64,000 bases of DNA from Rheum nobile (Eukaryota > Streptophyta > Magnoliopsida > Caryophyllales > Polygonaceae), in assembly GCA_027886185.1 (NCBI GenBank), contig WOAB01000893.1:4588001-4652000 (forward strand). The letters are read 5' to 3'. The position numbers and the translations under genes are program-made. Of this stretch, positions 53,632 to 63,550 are shown one piece after another; the first letter of the stretch is position 1; every line of letters begins with the position of its first letter. The notes beneath the pieces are model-generated. The model searched no databases. It was not told where the DNA came from and worked only from the letters and a program-made list of their open reading frames with translations.

Positions 53632-54754
53632 TGTAGGATCGTGATTGTTAGATTAAGAACAAGGGAACTGAGAATACAGATTAGAGTTCCCTTCGCAGCG
53701 GAAATAAACAATCAAATATAAATGAACAAGTTCCTTATAGTGGAAACCTTCGATTGCCAACTAGCAATCTAGGATAAAAAACCACTACCTTTCTTTCGAA
53801 AGGATTTCAAGGTCTACTTCTTGATTTCTTATCACTTCGGTTACAGATTACTCTAGGAACAAACACACAGTTTCTTTGTCTTACACACAGTTAGACAATC
53901 CTAGATAAACTTAACAGAAAGTATAATCAATCCAAGAAGCAGTCCTAAGCACTAAGGAACTAACTCACTTACAGTCACAGGAACTAGCACACAGCTCTCA
54001 GATTCCTTGACTGGTTCCTCTTGATCTTGGTTTCAGTTGATGTTCTGATTGAGAGCTCACACTATGATGTTTTCTATGAAGTGTGATTCTTGTTGTAGTG
54101 CTTGAAGATAACAGCGGAGCTTATCTTCCTTATATAGTGGATCCTCGAGGTTGGATCTTCTCTTGGTTCCCACAGAGTAAGCTTGACCTAGGTTGTATGG
54201 TAATCCTTGATTCATGCTGACTTAGACATGTACCAACAACCTAGGCAACTCAGAATCCACATTGGTTGGTCAAAGGCTTGAGACGAATCTGTCATGTCGT
54301 TGTCCAACGCCTTTCGTCCGAGGTTCAGCAACCTAGACACTTTGGAACTATCTTCTGGATGGTGACAACCTTGTGACATGTCGCTTTCAGCAACCTTTTT
54401 CCGAGGTTCAGCGTTCTAGACATCTTGGAGCCTTCCTTTGGATGGTGGCAGGCTTTAGAAGCTTTGCTCAAGTCGCTTTCACCATCTTTTGTCCAAGGTT
54501 CAGTGTTCCCAGCTTTATCGGGAAAAGCAAAGTCACGTGTTACACTTCTGGGCACTTTTGGGTTCCTTTGGCTTGCTTGTTTGGTTTCTTCATCTTGTTT
54601 GGATTCCATGGTTTCAACAACTGTCCTGTGGTTCCTTTAAACACATCTTTGAGATAAAACATTAGTATCAAAGTATTTGTCATCTTCAAAAGTAGAGAAA
54701 CTGAGGAAAGGAACTCTCATGGGAACTGAGGTTCCTGAGTTCCGTTTCCTAACA
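53632..54754 (-). repeat. Element F 3' LTR (1123 bp)
   Basis: Plus-strand TGTAGGATCGTGATTGTTAG to CCGTTTCCTAACA. TATATAAGG on the minus strand at about 54129-54137 is the likely TATA box. Two diverged copies of a segment, GTCGCTTTCA(G/C)...GGTTCAG, lie at 54370-54520. Confidence 0.93.
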
Positions 54755-54776
54755 ATTTCCCCCTTTTTGATGATGA
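54755..54776 (-). promoter_or_regulatory. Element F main polypurine tract
   Basis: Minus-strand CATCATCAAAAAGGGGGAAA directly before the 3' LTR. A second copy of the motif (GATGATGTCAAAAGGGGGAA, minus strand) lies at about 54993-55015. Repeated PPT motifs upstream of the 3' LTR are a known Sirevirus trait. Confidence 0.85.
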
Positions 54777-55469
54777 CAATTATAAGGAACCTGGCAACAT
54801 AATAAGGACATGAGATTCATGAGAATAGTTGAGCTAAGAGATTTACAACTTTATAAAATAATGAGAGAACATTCAATAGTTGCAAATTCCCCCTAAGCAA
54901 ATGAACTAAGCTATTTGAGTTCCCCCTCAGAAATAGAACGGGTTCAGATTTCCTATAAGTCCAGTAGTTTCAAGAGTTCAAGGTTCCTATCCATTCTTCC
55001 CCCTTTTGACATCATCGAAAAGATCAATTAACTTATCAAGTGTAGGATGTCGATGTGAAATAAACAATTGTGTTAAACTCATGACAGTCACCATAATAGA
55101 AACTGAAGGCAAAGACAAATGATGCATTAGAAACATACCCAAAAGAGTTCATTAATCATTAAAGTTCAAACATTGTCCAGAGATGCATAGTGGAAGAAAG
55201 ACAAACGATCACAAACAACTTGACATAGACAAAATAAGGATAGAAGAGGGGAGTAGAACCCTAGGAAACTACTAGAACACTGTGATGTTATAGCACTGGG
55301 AACTAGGAGAGACATTCCTATGGCAGTGCAGTGGCCTCCTCGTCAACATCCTTCTGTTCCTCTGTTTCATGTTCTTTGCCCGCTTGAGCTCCTCCATTTG
55401 CAGCCTTCAAGGTTTGCTGAAGCACGCTCACTAGACCGGATATTGCATTCCTGGTCTTCCCCAGTTCTG

Positions 55470-55880
55470 TCACTTGATCACGGATGGCACCAGAGATAAC
55501 AGTGGTTCCTTCCGTGATGGCTTTTTCAATACGACCCAGTGAAGCAAGGATCGCAGAGGAGTCGGAGGCAGGGAACTTGGAGTGGCTTGGGTACTTGCCT
55601 TTTCCTTAGGCAATTTCGCTTTGACATCAGAGGGAACATCCAGGTTGTCTTTTGTTTTGAGCTTCCTCACCATTGCCATGGTGAGGAACTTACTGTAGTC
55701 GGTTTCATTGAAGTCAGCTGGATATTGGTTAAGCATGGAGAGGAGGTTTTTTATGAGGTGAGGAAAGGGCAGGGCATGGGATTTGGAGGATGAGGCGGCT
55801 TTCTTTTCTCTGAAGGCTCTGAGGAGAGCAGCTTCTTCCTCATCTTGAGCAAGGTGAGGGTTGAGGTCTTTGTTGGCCAT
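55470..55880 (-). CDS. Element F accessory ORF between RNase H and 3' LTR
   Basis: About 136 residues from the ATG at 55880 (MANKDLNPHLAQDEEE); an upstream in-frame ATG at 55961 would add 27 residues. Residues 5-30 are acidic then basic (EEAALLRAFREKKAA), with a helical middle (LIKNLLSMLNQYPADF, TDYSKFLTMAMVRKLKTKD) and a Pro/Ser tail. It lies about 370 bp downstream of pol on the same strand, the site of env-like or accessory ORFs in some Sireviruses. I recognise no domain and see no signal peptide or clear membrane segment. It may be the truncated start of a longer protein, because similar charged sequence continues in other frames to about 55320. Confidence 0.5.
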   Translation of the reverse strand: MANKDLNPHLAQDEEEAALLRAFREKKAASSSKSHALPFPHLIKNLLSMLNQYPADFNETDYSKFLTMAMVRKLKTKDNLDVPSDVKAKLPKEKASTQATPSSLPPTPLRSLLHWVVLKKPSRKEPLLSLVPSVIK

Positions 55881-56251
55881 TTGAGGAGTTTTGTGTTTGG
55901 AGAAAAGGAAGTGAGCAAGAGAATGAGAGAAAGCAAGGGAAGGGAGGGTCATAGTACACAATCATCATTTCGGCTTGTATTGTTGGGTTAGAATATGATC
56001 AGATTGTGACTATTGGGCCAACAAAGAAACTTGGACAATGATTGAATTTTAATAAAAAGGAACATCCAAGGAGAAGAACTAGAAAAATTTGTCAAAGCCT
56101 TTTGAGTAAGCATTATGGATATGAGGGTCTAACGCAAGAGAAATAACACGAAGATTCCAAGACAAAGACAAGTAAAAATATCTGAACTAGTCAATCAAGG
56201 GAACTGAAGAGGAACTTTAAACTAAAGGAACTGCTAGTTTATAGGAATCAT

Positions 56252-57538
56252 TCACATTTCTAATCTAAGGTTCTCGAAGGGAACTCTATTCAAGGCTTTG
56301 GTGAATATGTTTGCAACCTGATCTTCAGTTCTACAAAATTTCATAATGATGTTCCCTTTCTCAACATGATCTCTAAGAAAATGATGCCTTATATCTATGT
56401 GTTTGGTCCTAGTATGATGCACAGGATTCTTAGAAATGTTTATAGCACTGGTGTTATCACAAAGAATGGAAAGAGGACCATAAGACATACCAAAATCTGC
56501 GAGTTGTTGCTTTAGCCATAAGAGTTGGGAACAGCAAGAGGCGGCTGCAATGTATTCAGATTTTGTGGTGGAGAGGGAGACTGAGATTTGTTTCTTTGAG
56601 CCCCATGACACAAGGCAAGGGCCTAGGAACTGTGCCATTCCAGAAGTACTCTTCCTATCCACCAGGTATCCAGCATAATCAGCATCAGTGAAACCCATCA
56701 GCTCAAAGGGACACTCTTTGGGGTACCAAATGCAGAGCGAGTCAGTTCCCTTGAGATATCGGAATATCCTTTTCACAGCAGCTAAGTGTGTTTCTCTTGG
56801 ACATGATTGAAACCTAGCACACAAGCAAACATCAAACACAATGTCTGGATGACTAGTTGTTAGATACATGAGAGAACCTATCATACCTCTATAGAGCTTT
56901 TCTTCCACAAGAGGACTTGAGTGATCTTTGTCCAAATGGGCGATGGTAGAGATGTGAGTGGAGAGAGGCTTGCATGACTCCATTTTGAATTTTTTCAACA
57001 GTTCCCTGACATACTTTTGTTGGTGAATTTGTATGCCATCTTTTTTTTGGGATATTTTCAATCCGAGGAAGAAGGTGAGTTCCCCTATTAGACTCATTTC
57101 AAATTCACTGCTCATCAAGTCTTTGAACTTATCTACAAGGGATAGGTTAGTGGAACCAAAAATGATATCATCAACATAGATTTGAACCACTAAGATGTTA
57201 CCTTCTTCTTCTAGAATGAAGAGAGTCTTGTCAATGATGCCACGCCTGTAACCATTGGAGAGTAGGAACTGGGCAAGACGATCATACCAAGCTCTAGGGA
57301 CTTGCTTGAGACCATACAAGGCTTTGTCTAGGAAATAGACATGGTCTGGATGATCACTGTCTTCAAATCCAGGTGGTTGCTTGACATAGACTTTCTCTTG
57401 AAGAATGCCATTGAGGAAGGCGGTCTTTACATCCATTTGGAATAGTTTGAAACCCTTGTGTGATGCGAAGGCAATCAACAGCCTTATTTCTTCAATCCTT
57501 GCCACTGGAGCATAGGTTTCATCATAGTCGATTCCTTC
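56252..57538 (-). pseudogene. pol: Element F reverse transcriptase (C-terminal part) and RNase H
   Basis: Continues the pol frame after the TAA at 57539. RT: ETYAPVARIEEIR, FQMDVKTAFLNGIL, KQPPGFED, YGLKQVPRAWYDRL and catalytic YVDDIIFGSTN near 57165. RNase H: GFTDADYAGYLVDRKSTSG (Asp), STTKSEYIAAASCCSQLLWL (Glu), LCDNTSAINISKNPVHHTRT (Asp), HIDIRHHFLRDHV and a typical Copia C-terminus, QVANIFTKALNRVPFENLR. No internal stop. It copies genomic RNA to DNA and removes the RNA strand. Confidence 0.92.
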
Positions 57539-59458
57539 TTATTGATTGTATCCTTGAGCAACAAGCCTTGCTTTGTTCCTAATTACAGCTCCTGAGTCAT
57601 CGAGCTTGTTTCTGAAAACCCATCTAGTTCCTATGATATGCTTATCCTTGGGGCGGGGAACTAGATGCCACACTTTGTTTCTTTCAAACTGATGAAGTTC
57701 TTCTTGCATGGCTTGGATCCAGTCTACATCCTTTAGTGCTTCACCTATGTTCTTTGGTTCTATAATAGATAAAAAGGCATTGAAAGCAAAGAAGGTTAGA
57801 TGTTCGAACCTGACGGGAGGCTTGATGGTTCTTCTTTCTCTATTGGGGGCTAAAGCATTTGATGTGGAGGCATTTTGATTTGAACATTCAGTTTCAACTT
57901 CTATCTTGGGATCACCTTCTCCATTGAAGAACATGTGAGAGGATGAATCATTGATGTCTCCACATGTATTATCTTCATGTTCATGGTTCCCAGAGATGGA
58001 TTGTTGTTGATTGTCCATGGGAACTGGTGGAGGAATTGGCGGAACAATTTGTGCAGCTGGGTAGGAACTGTGAGGTGTGATGTCTTCATCTGGATCTTCT
58101 TGAGGTGGCTTGGGAAATGGATCTTCAAAGGGACTGGTGGTGTTCTGCATATTTCTACCAAGTGATTTCTCATTAAAAACAACATGAACACTTTCTTCTA
58201 CCTTTTTAGTTCTTTTGTTGAAGACCTTGTATGCTTTGCTGCTTGAGGCATATCCAATGAATATCCCTTCATCACTCCTTGGGTCGAATTTGCCAAGATT
58301 ATCCTTTCCATTGTTATGCACAAAGCATTTGCATCCGAACACCCTAAGATGTGAAATGTTGGGAACTCTTCCTCTTAGAAGTTCATAGGGTGTCTTCTCT
58401 GTGATTGGGCGAAGCATAGCTCGATTGATGATATAACAGGCTGTGTTGATTGCCTCAGCCCAGAATGATTGAGAGAGTCCACTTGAGATGAGCATAGTTC
58501 GAGCCATGTCTTCTAAGGTTCTATTCTTCATTTCCACTACTCCATTTTGTTGAGGAGTGTATGGTGCAGAGAAGTTGTGATCAATGCCATGCTCACTGCA
58601 AAAGGTTAGAAATTCTCCATTTTCAAACTCAGTACCATGGTCAGAACGAATAGAATTGATGGAGCAATCGAGAGATTTTTCTAACATGGGAACCAAATCC
58701 TTAAATCGTCCAATGACTTCACTCTTAGATTTTATGAAAATTGTCCAAGTGAAACGAGAGAAGTCATCGACAAGAACAAAAATATACTTGTTTTCTCCTA
58801 GGCTTTGAACTCTCATGGGTCCACAAAGGTCCATGTGGATAAGTTCAAGGGGCCTTGAGAAACTTACCATATTTTTGGATTTGAAGGAACTTCGAGCTTG
58901 TTTCCCTTTTACACAGTCTGAGCATAGTTCCGTAGATGTGCCACTTATCTTTGGAAGGCCTCTGACTAGCTCCTTTGAGTGTAGCTTTTGGATCAATTTG
59001 GTGCTTGTATGACCAAGACGTTGATGCCACAAGTCCGTTTGATCATTCACAGTTGAGAGGCAGAGTTTCTCCTTGGGAACAAATGATGGGTCAACAACAT
59101 ACACATTGTTGAACCTTTTACCTTTTAAGATGATTTGTCCCGAGGAGTCAAGGACAGTGCATTCATTTGATTTGAATCTAACTTCGTTGTCTCCTTGATC
59201 ACACAGCTGTGACACACTAATTAGATCAAAAGCAAGATTATCAACAAGGTGGACTTTGTTTACCTTAATGTGGTCATTGAGTTTCACAGTTCCTATTCCA
59301 CAAATTTTTCCTTTGCTTTTGTCTCCAAAAGAGATGTTTCCTCCTTGGAGAGGTTGAAGAGAGGTCATTTGATTTCTTCTTCCGGTCATATGGCATGAGC
59401 AACCACTGTCAATGTACCATAGTTGAGGTTGCCTCTCTTCTTTCTGCAGACAAGGAAA
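57539..59458 (-). pseudogene. pol: Element F protease, integrase and start of reverse transcriptase
   Basis: Protease active site WYIDSGCS at 59402-59420, HMTG just after. GAG-pre-integrase block (DLWHQRLGHTSTKLIQKL with CSDCVKGKQ). The integrase has Asp (HMDLCGP), Asp (RSDHGTEFEN) and Glu (PQQNGVVEMKNRT), then FWAEAINTACYIINR and RVFGCKCFVHN. An acidic, Pro-rich linker (about residues 395-500) precedes the RT start (DWIQAMQEELHQFERNKVW, GTRWVFRNKLD). The frame ends at TAA 57539-57541, where one C-to-T change from CAA would explain it (GYNQ-EGIDYDETYAPV). Upstream it is open to TAG at 59459. Confidence 0.92.
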
Positions 59459-59461
59459 CTA

Positions 59462-59650
59462 AGATTTCTGAACCCAGTGAAGCTTGGCTTTACTGGGGGG
59501 ATTAGCATGTGAATTATTATTGCGAGTCTGTGAATGACAAGAGAACTGGTTCCTTTCATGGTAGTATGCACTTTTCTCATTATCATAGTTCCTTTTTTAG
59601 GACACTCAGTGTTGTAATGACCATTCTTACCACAATAGAACACAGATAAT
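59462..59650 (-). pseudogene. Element F second zinc knuckle
   Basis: CFYCGKNGHYNTECP, a CCHC knuckle, followed by an A-run (about 59596-59602). The sensible continuation (NYDNEKSAYYHERNQFSCHS) is one frame over, so a homopolymer slip broke the frame before protease. The TAG at 59459 is a second break. Confidence 0.78.
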
Positions 59651-59810
59651 TGTACACAACATGACCATATTTTCCATTTCCTGGCCTAAAAGGTTTTTCA
59701 TTTTTTCTTTTATTGAAATCAACATTATTTCTAACCTTACCATGAGCCATGTCCACGTACCTCTTGTGAGCAAAAGAATTAGTGAACCACTTGTCTTTAG
59801 GAGAAACTTT

Positions 59811-60320
59811 CTATTTTCCCTTAGGTTCCCTCTCAGAGGTCTTAGGGTCCCTTTTTGGACTTTCATAACTTTCTTTGAGAAGCTTGGCAACCTCAGCCTT
59901 GTTCTCAAGAACCATGATCTTCTCTAATAGGAATTGATTCCTATCTCGAGAAGTCGCAAGAAAAGTACTGAGGTTCTCATTCATCTCAACAAGTTCACGT
60001 CTAACCTTTTCATTTTCAGCATCATCATTGATCTTGTTGTTAATGTATCCAACTCCATGATGTTGTTTCACAAAGACAGTTTGATTGATGGTTTTTTCAT
60101 TTATAGAATCAGTGAGAGTATCTAACCTATCAATTATAGATTGAAGCAACTCATTTCCGGCTAGATTATCATGCATAGGAACTGTAATAGATTCTATCTT
60201 AGACTCACTACAAGATTGGCAAATTTTACGGGAACTATCATGCACATTCCTAAGTTCCATGAGTTTGGAGTGAGTTTCATCAAGATCTTTCTCAGTTTCT
60301 TCAAGTTTCTTACTCCACAC
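59811..60320 (-). pseudogene. Element F Gag coiled-coil extension
   Basis: About 170 residues rich in Glu, Lys and Leu heptads (WSKKLEETEKDLDETHSKLM, KVRRELVEMNENLSTFLA, LLEKIMVLENKAEVAKLLKE), ending in a basic SPKRDPKTSEREPKG. A long coiled coil between two zinc knuckles is typical of Sirevirus Gag. It is in a different frame from the upstream Gag piece. Confidence 0.72.
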
Positions 60321-60442
60321 AGAGTTCTCAACAGTTAAACAAGCAATCTCATCTTCACAATCATCAAGTTTTTGTTAAAGAGCACTAGTTTCCTTCCCTA
60401 GAGTTTTTATGATCTTTAGAAGTTGTTTCTTGTCACAATCAA

Positions 60443-60907
60443 CTAGAGGTTTAAAAAGTCATCAGAAGTTACCTCAAGATCTTCTGAGTCGCTTGGATCT
60501 CCTTTTGCCATGAGGCATCTTCCTCCAGAGAATCCGCTCAGATCTAGTTCTTCATCTGAGTCTTCTCCCCATGAGGCCACAAGAGCCTTTTTCCTTTGAG
60601 GTCTTTCATCTTCTTTGGAGTCTTCTTTGTTGGGACAACTCTTATCGTAGTGCCCCTTCTCTTTGCACTCATAGCAAGAGATATCTTTGAGATCTCTTCT
60701 TGGTCCATTGTGAGAGGAACTGCCTTTTTGGAATTTTCCCTTCACAAAGAATTTTTTGATGTTCTTTGTGAAGAGAGCTGTAAGTTCGTCCTCCTCATCT
60801 TCTAGGTCTGAGTTCTCCTGTTCCATCTCAAGCCTTGAGAAGGCCTTGGAGATTTTGAGGGCAATTCCTTTCTCCAGTTTCTTGTCAGTATTGACTTTGG
60901 TGTGTTC
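60443..60907 (-). pseudogene. Element F Gag middle part with first zinc knuckle
   Basis: In frame with 60908-61525 after the TGA. Acidic stretch (DLEDEEDELTALF), then Lys/Ser-rich sequence, then the CCHC knuckle CYECKEKGHYDKSCP (about 60640-60690). Next come basic residues and an acidic tail with LDLSGFSGGRCLMAKGDPSD. Ends at TAG 60443. Confidence 0.8.
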
Positions 60908-61525
60908 TCATTCTTCAACCTCCAGTTTCCCTATGATTTGAGTCAAGGGAAAAGATTGGATACTTGGGGTGTTCTTCATGATTCCTTTGATGAGGGTGAA
61001 CTTAGAGTTAAGTCCATTGACGACCACTAGTGATTTGGAGACTTCATCAAGGGTGACCTCAGCCGCTGTTAGCTTTCCAATGAGCCTATTGAAGCGAGAG
61101 TAGTACTCAGAGATGGTTTCAGTTTCCATCATTTTGAATGTGTGGTATTCTCCTTCTAAAGCAAACTTCCGGCTTTGCTTTAGTTCCTCACTTCCTGCAT
61201 GCATGTCCTTGAGTGCTTGCCACATTTCTTTCGCCGTCTTGATTCCTATGACTTTGTCCATATCTTCTCTATCCAGCCCATTGAGAATGAACTGTCTAGC
61301 CTTGGCGTTCTTTTCCATGATGACATAGTGTTCAGGTTTCCAATCTTCTTCCTTTTGGTTGAGATCGACATGGCCATCTCCATTCTCGACTATCCTCCAG
61401 CATTGGTAGTCATTGGTCTTTATGTGGCTTTCCATGCACTTGGCCCACCATGTTTCTTCTCCCTTCTTTCGGAGATGTGGTTTGTTGGTAGAGATTCCGA
61501 GCTCAAACTTGCTTGACTGAGACAT
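60908..61525 (-). pseudogene. gag: Element F Gag N-terminal domain
   Basis: ATG at 61525 just inside the PBS. The Copia gag domain shows WWAKCMESHIKTNDYQCWRI, ALKDMHAGSEELKQSRKFAL and ETISEYYSRFNRLIGKLTAA, then VVNGLNSKF. It builds the particle and selects RNA. Stops at TGA 60908; the same frame continues into the zinc knuckle, so this TGA is likely a decayed codon. Confidence 0.85.
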
Positions 61526-61563
61526 CTTAGATCTGAAAACTTAAACAAAGATCTATAGCTTTT

Positions 61564-61578
61564 CCTGCTCTGATACCA
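61564..61578 (-). promoter_or_regulatory. Element F primer-binding site (Met tRNA)
   Basis: Minus-strand TGGTATCAGAGCAGG, two bases from the 5' LTR. Confidence 0.93.
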
Positions 61579-61580
61579 AT

Positions 61581-62692
61581 TGTAGGATCGTGATTGTTAG
61601 ATTAAGAACAAGGGAACTGAGAATACAGATTACAGTTTCCTTCGCAGCGGAAATAAACAATCAAATATAAATGAATAAGTTTTTTATAGTGGAAACCTTC
61701 GATTGCCAACTAGCAATCTAGGATAAAAACCACTACCTTTCTTTCGAAAGGATTTCAAGGTCTACTTCTTGATTTCTTATCACTTCGGTTACAGATTACT
61801 CTAGGAACAAACACACAGTTTCTTTGTCTTACACACAGTTAGACAATCCTAGATAAACTTAACAGAAAGTATAATCAATCCAAGAAGCAGTCCTAAGCAC
61901 TAAGGAACTAACTCACTTACAGTCACAGGAACTAGCACACAACTCTCAGATTCCTTGACTGGTTCCTCTTGATCTTGGTTTCAGTTGACGATTTGATTGA
62001 GAGCTCACACTATGATATTTTCTATGAAGTGTGATTCTTGTTGTAGTGCTTGAAGATAACAGCGGAGCTTATCTTCCTTATATAGTGGATCCTCGAGGTT
62101 GGATCTTCTCTTGGTTCCCACAGAGTAAGCTTGACCTAGGTTGTGTGGTAATCCTTGATTCACGCTGACTTAGACATATACCAACAACCTAGGCAACTCA
62201 GAATCCACATTGGTTGGTCAAAGGCTTGAGACGAATTTGTCATGTCGTTGTCCAATGCCTTTCGTCCGAGGTTCAGCAACCTAGACACTTTGGAACTATC
62301 TTCTGGATGGTGACAGCCTTGTGACATGTCACTTTCAGCAACCTTTGTCCGAGGTTCAGCATTCTAGACATCTTGAAGCCTTCCTTTGGATGGTGGCAGG
62401 CTTTAGAAGCTTTGCTCAAGTCGCTTTCACCATCTTTTGTCCAAGGTTCAGTGTTCCCAGCTTTATCGGGAAAAGCAAAGTCACGTGTTGCACTTCTGGG
62501 TTTCTTTGGCTTGCTTGTTTGGTTTCTTTATCTTGTTTGGATTCCATGGTTTCAACAACTGTCATGTGGTTCCTTTCAACACATCTTTGAGATAAAACAT
62601 TAGTATCAAAGTATTTGTCATCTTCAAAAGTAGAGAAACTGAGGAAATGAACTCTCATGGGAACTGAGGATCCTGAGTTCCGTTTCCTAACA
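61581..62692 (-). repeat. Element F 5' LTR (1112 bp)
   Basis: Same termini as 53632-54754. An 11-bp segment near 62500 present in the 3' LTR (GGGCACTTTTG region) is missing here. Likely TATA at about 62077-62085 on the minus strand. Followed by TSD CAATG. Confidence 0.93.
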
Positions 62693-62697
62693 CAATG

Positions 62698-63141
62698 GTA
62701 TTTAGGAATTCTTTTGGAAATAAGGACTACTCTCTCTTAGGCCACACACTGGACATGCCTAGAACCTTCCCTAGGCAGCCCTTGCATATGGTTTTTCATG
62801 TTGATCATGGCCCCTTGAGGATATTGCTTAGAGCCCTTCAAAGGTACCCCTTGGCCGAAACTTTTCATGTTGATCTTGGACCTTTAAGGATTGCCCCACA
62901 CCATGCCATTTTGGGGACTCCACCTTGGCCTTATCACCCTACTCCCTTCAAACCCCAATTTTATGTAGTTGTCTTGACAACACCTTCTAGGGCCCTTTTG
63001 AAAGACTCTAGCATGCACTCACTCTTTTCTACAACATTTTGGGAGATCTTTGGTTTGGCCCTCATAACCGGTAGACAACCTTTTAAGAAGGGGAGGGATT
63101 CCACATTCCTTATAGCTTGCCACATGCCACTTCTTGCCTGA
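62698..63141 (+). CDS. Element D gag-like ORF, segment 3 and C-terminus
   Basis: In frame with segment 2 when F and one TSD copy are disregarded; 147 codons and TGA at 63139. It contains two approximate repeats (HMVFHVDHGPLRILL and ETFHVDLGPLRIAP). No known domain is recognised. With segments 1 and 2 the whole frame is about 774 codons. Confidence 0.65.
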   Translation, partial: VFRNSFGNKDYSLLGHTLDMPRTFPRQPLHMVFHVDHGPLRILLRALQRYPLAETFHVDLGPLRIAPHHAILGTPPWPYHPTPFKPQFYVVVLTTPSRALLKDSSMHSLFSTTFWEIFGLALITGRQPFKKGRDSTFLIACHMPLLA

Positions 63142-63550
63142 ATTGAGACTATCACCCTCGATTTCTCTTTGTGGCCATTCTTTGGAATCCCTCACACACT
63201 CGGCTCCACTAGGGTTGCTCCCTTGATATCTCATTCCTCCCTTGGACCCGTGCCTAGGAGCGCTAATAGTCCCACCCAGAGTCGTAGGATGGTCTCATAT
63301 TTTCTTGTTGAGTTGATTGGTTGTAGGTACATTTCTCCGGCTGCCATGCTCGCCAATGAGGCCTCCCATCTTGTTGTGCCCAAGGAGCCGCTCGACCGCT
63401 CTCGTATGCTCGTGCCTCTTTGTGTTAGTGGAGGTCTCCCTCACTCCACCTTCACCTTTAAGAAGGGGAGACGCGCCACCACACTTCCTCCACATCCCGG
63501 ACTTTCGACACAATCGAAGCGAGGACGCTTCGAAGCTAAGAAGGGGAGAG
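63142..63550 (+). other. Element D 3' region with polypurine tract
   Basis: An open frame (63169-63570) crosses it, but composition and lack of similarity leave coding doubtful. The last bases, CTAAGAAGGGGAGAG (63536-63550), form the polypurine tract just before the LTR. Similar AAGAAGGGGAG words occur at 63084 and 63460, so the tract is repeated. Confidence 0.6.

Larger units (their letters stand above)
53632..62692 (-). mobile_element. Copia element F, Sirevirus-like, complete LTR to LTR
   Basis: 9061 bp with perfect TSD CAATG (53627-53631 and 62693-62697). LTRs 53632-54754 and 61581-62692 differ at about 24 sites, mostly transitions. PBS TGGTATCAGAGC beside the right LTR. Minus-strand order: gag, two zinc knuckles, protease, integrase, RT, RNase H (Ty1/Copia order), then an extra ORF and multiple PPT-like tracts (AAAAAGGGGGAAA). 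The last feature, a coiled-coil gag extension and the env-position ORF fit the Sirevirus lineage. It is inactivated by a frameshift and stops at 60908, 60443, 59459 and 57539. Confidence 0.92.

Noticed and set aside
54325..54657. 94-codon frames on both strands in the F LTR, repeated near 62321
   Set aside because: They lie within LTR DNA, differ between the two LTRs by indels, and have no domain.
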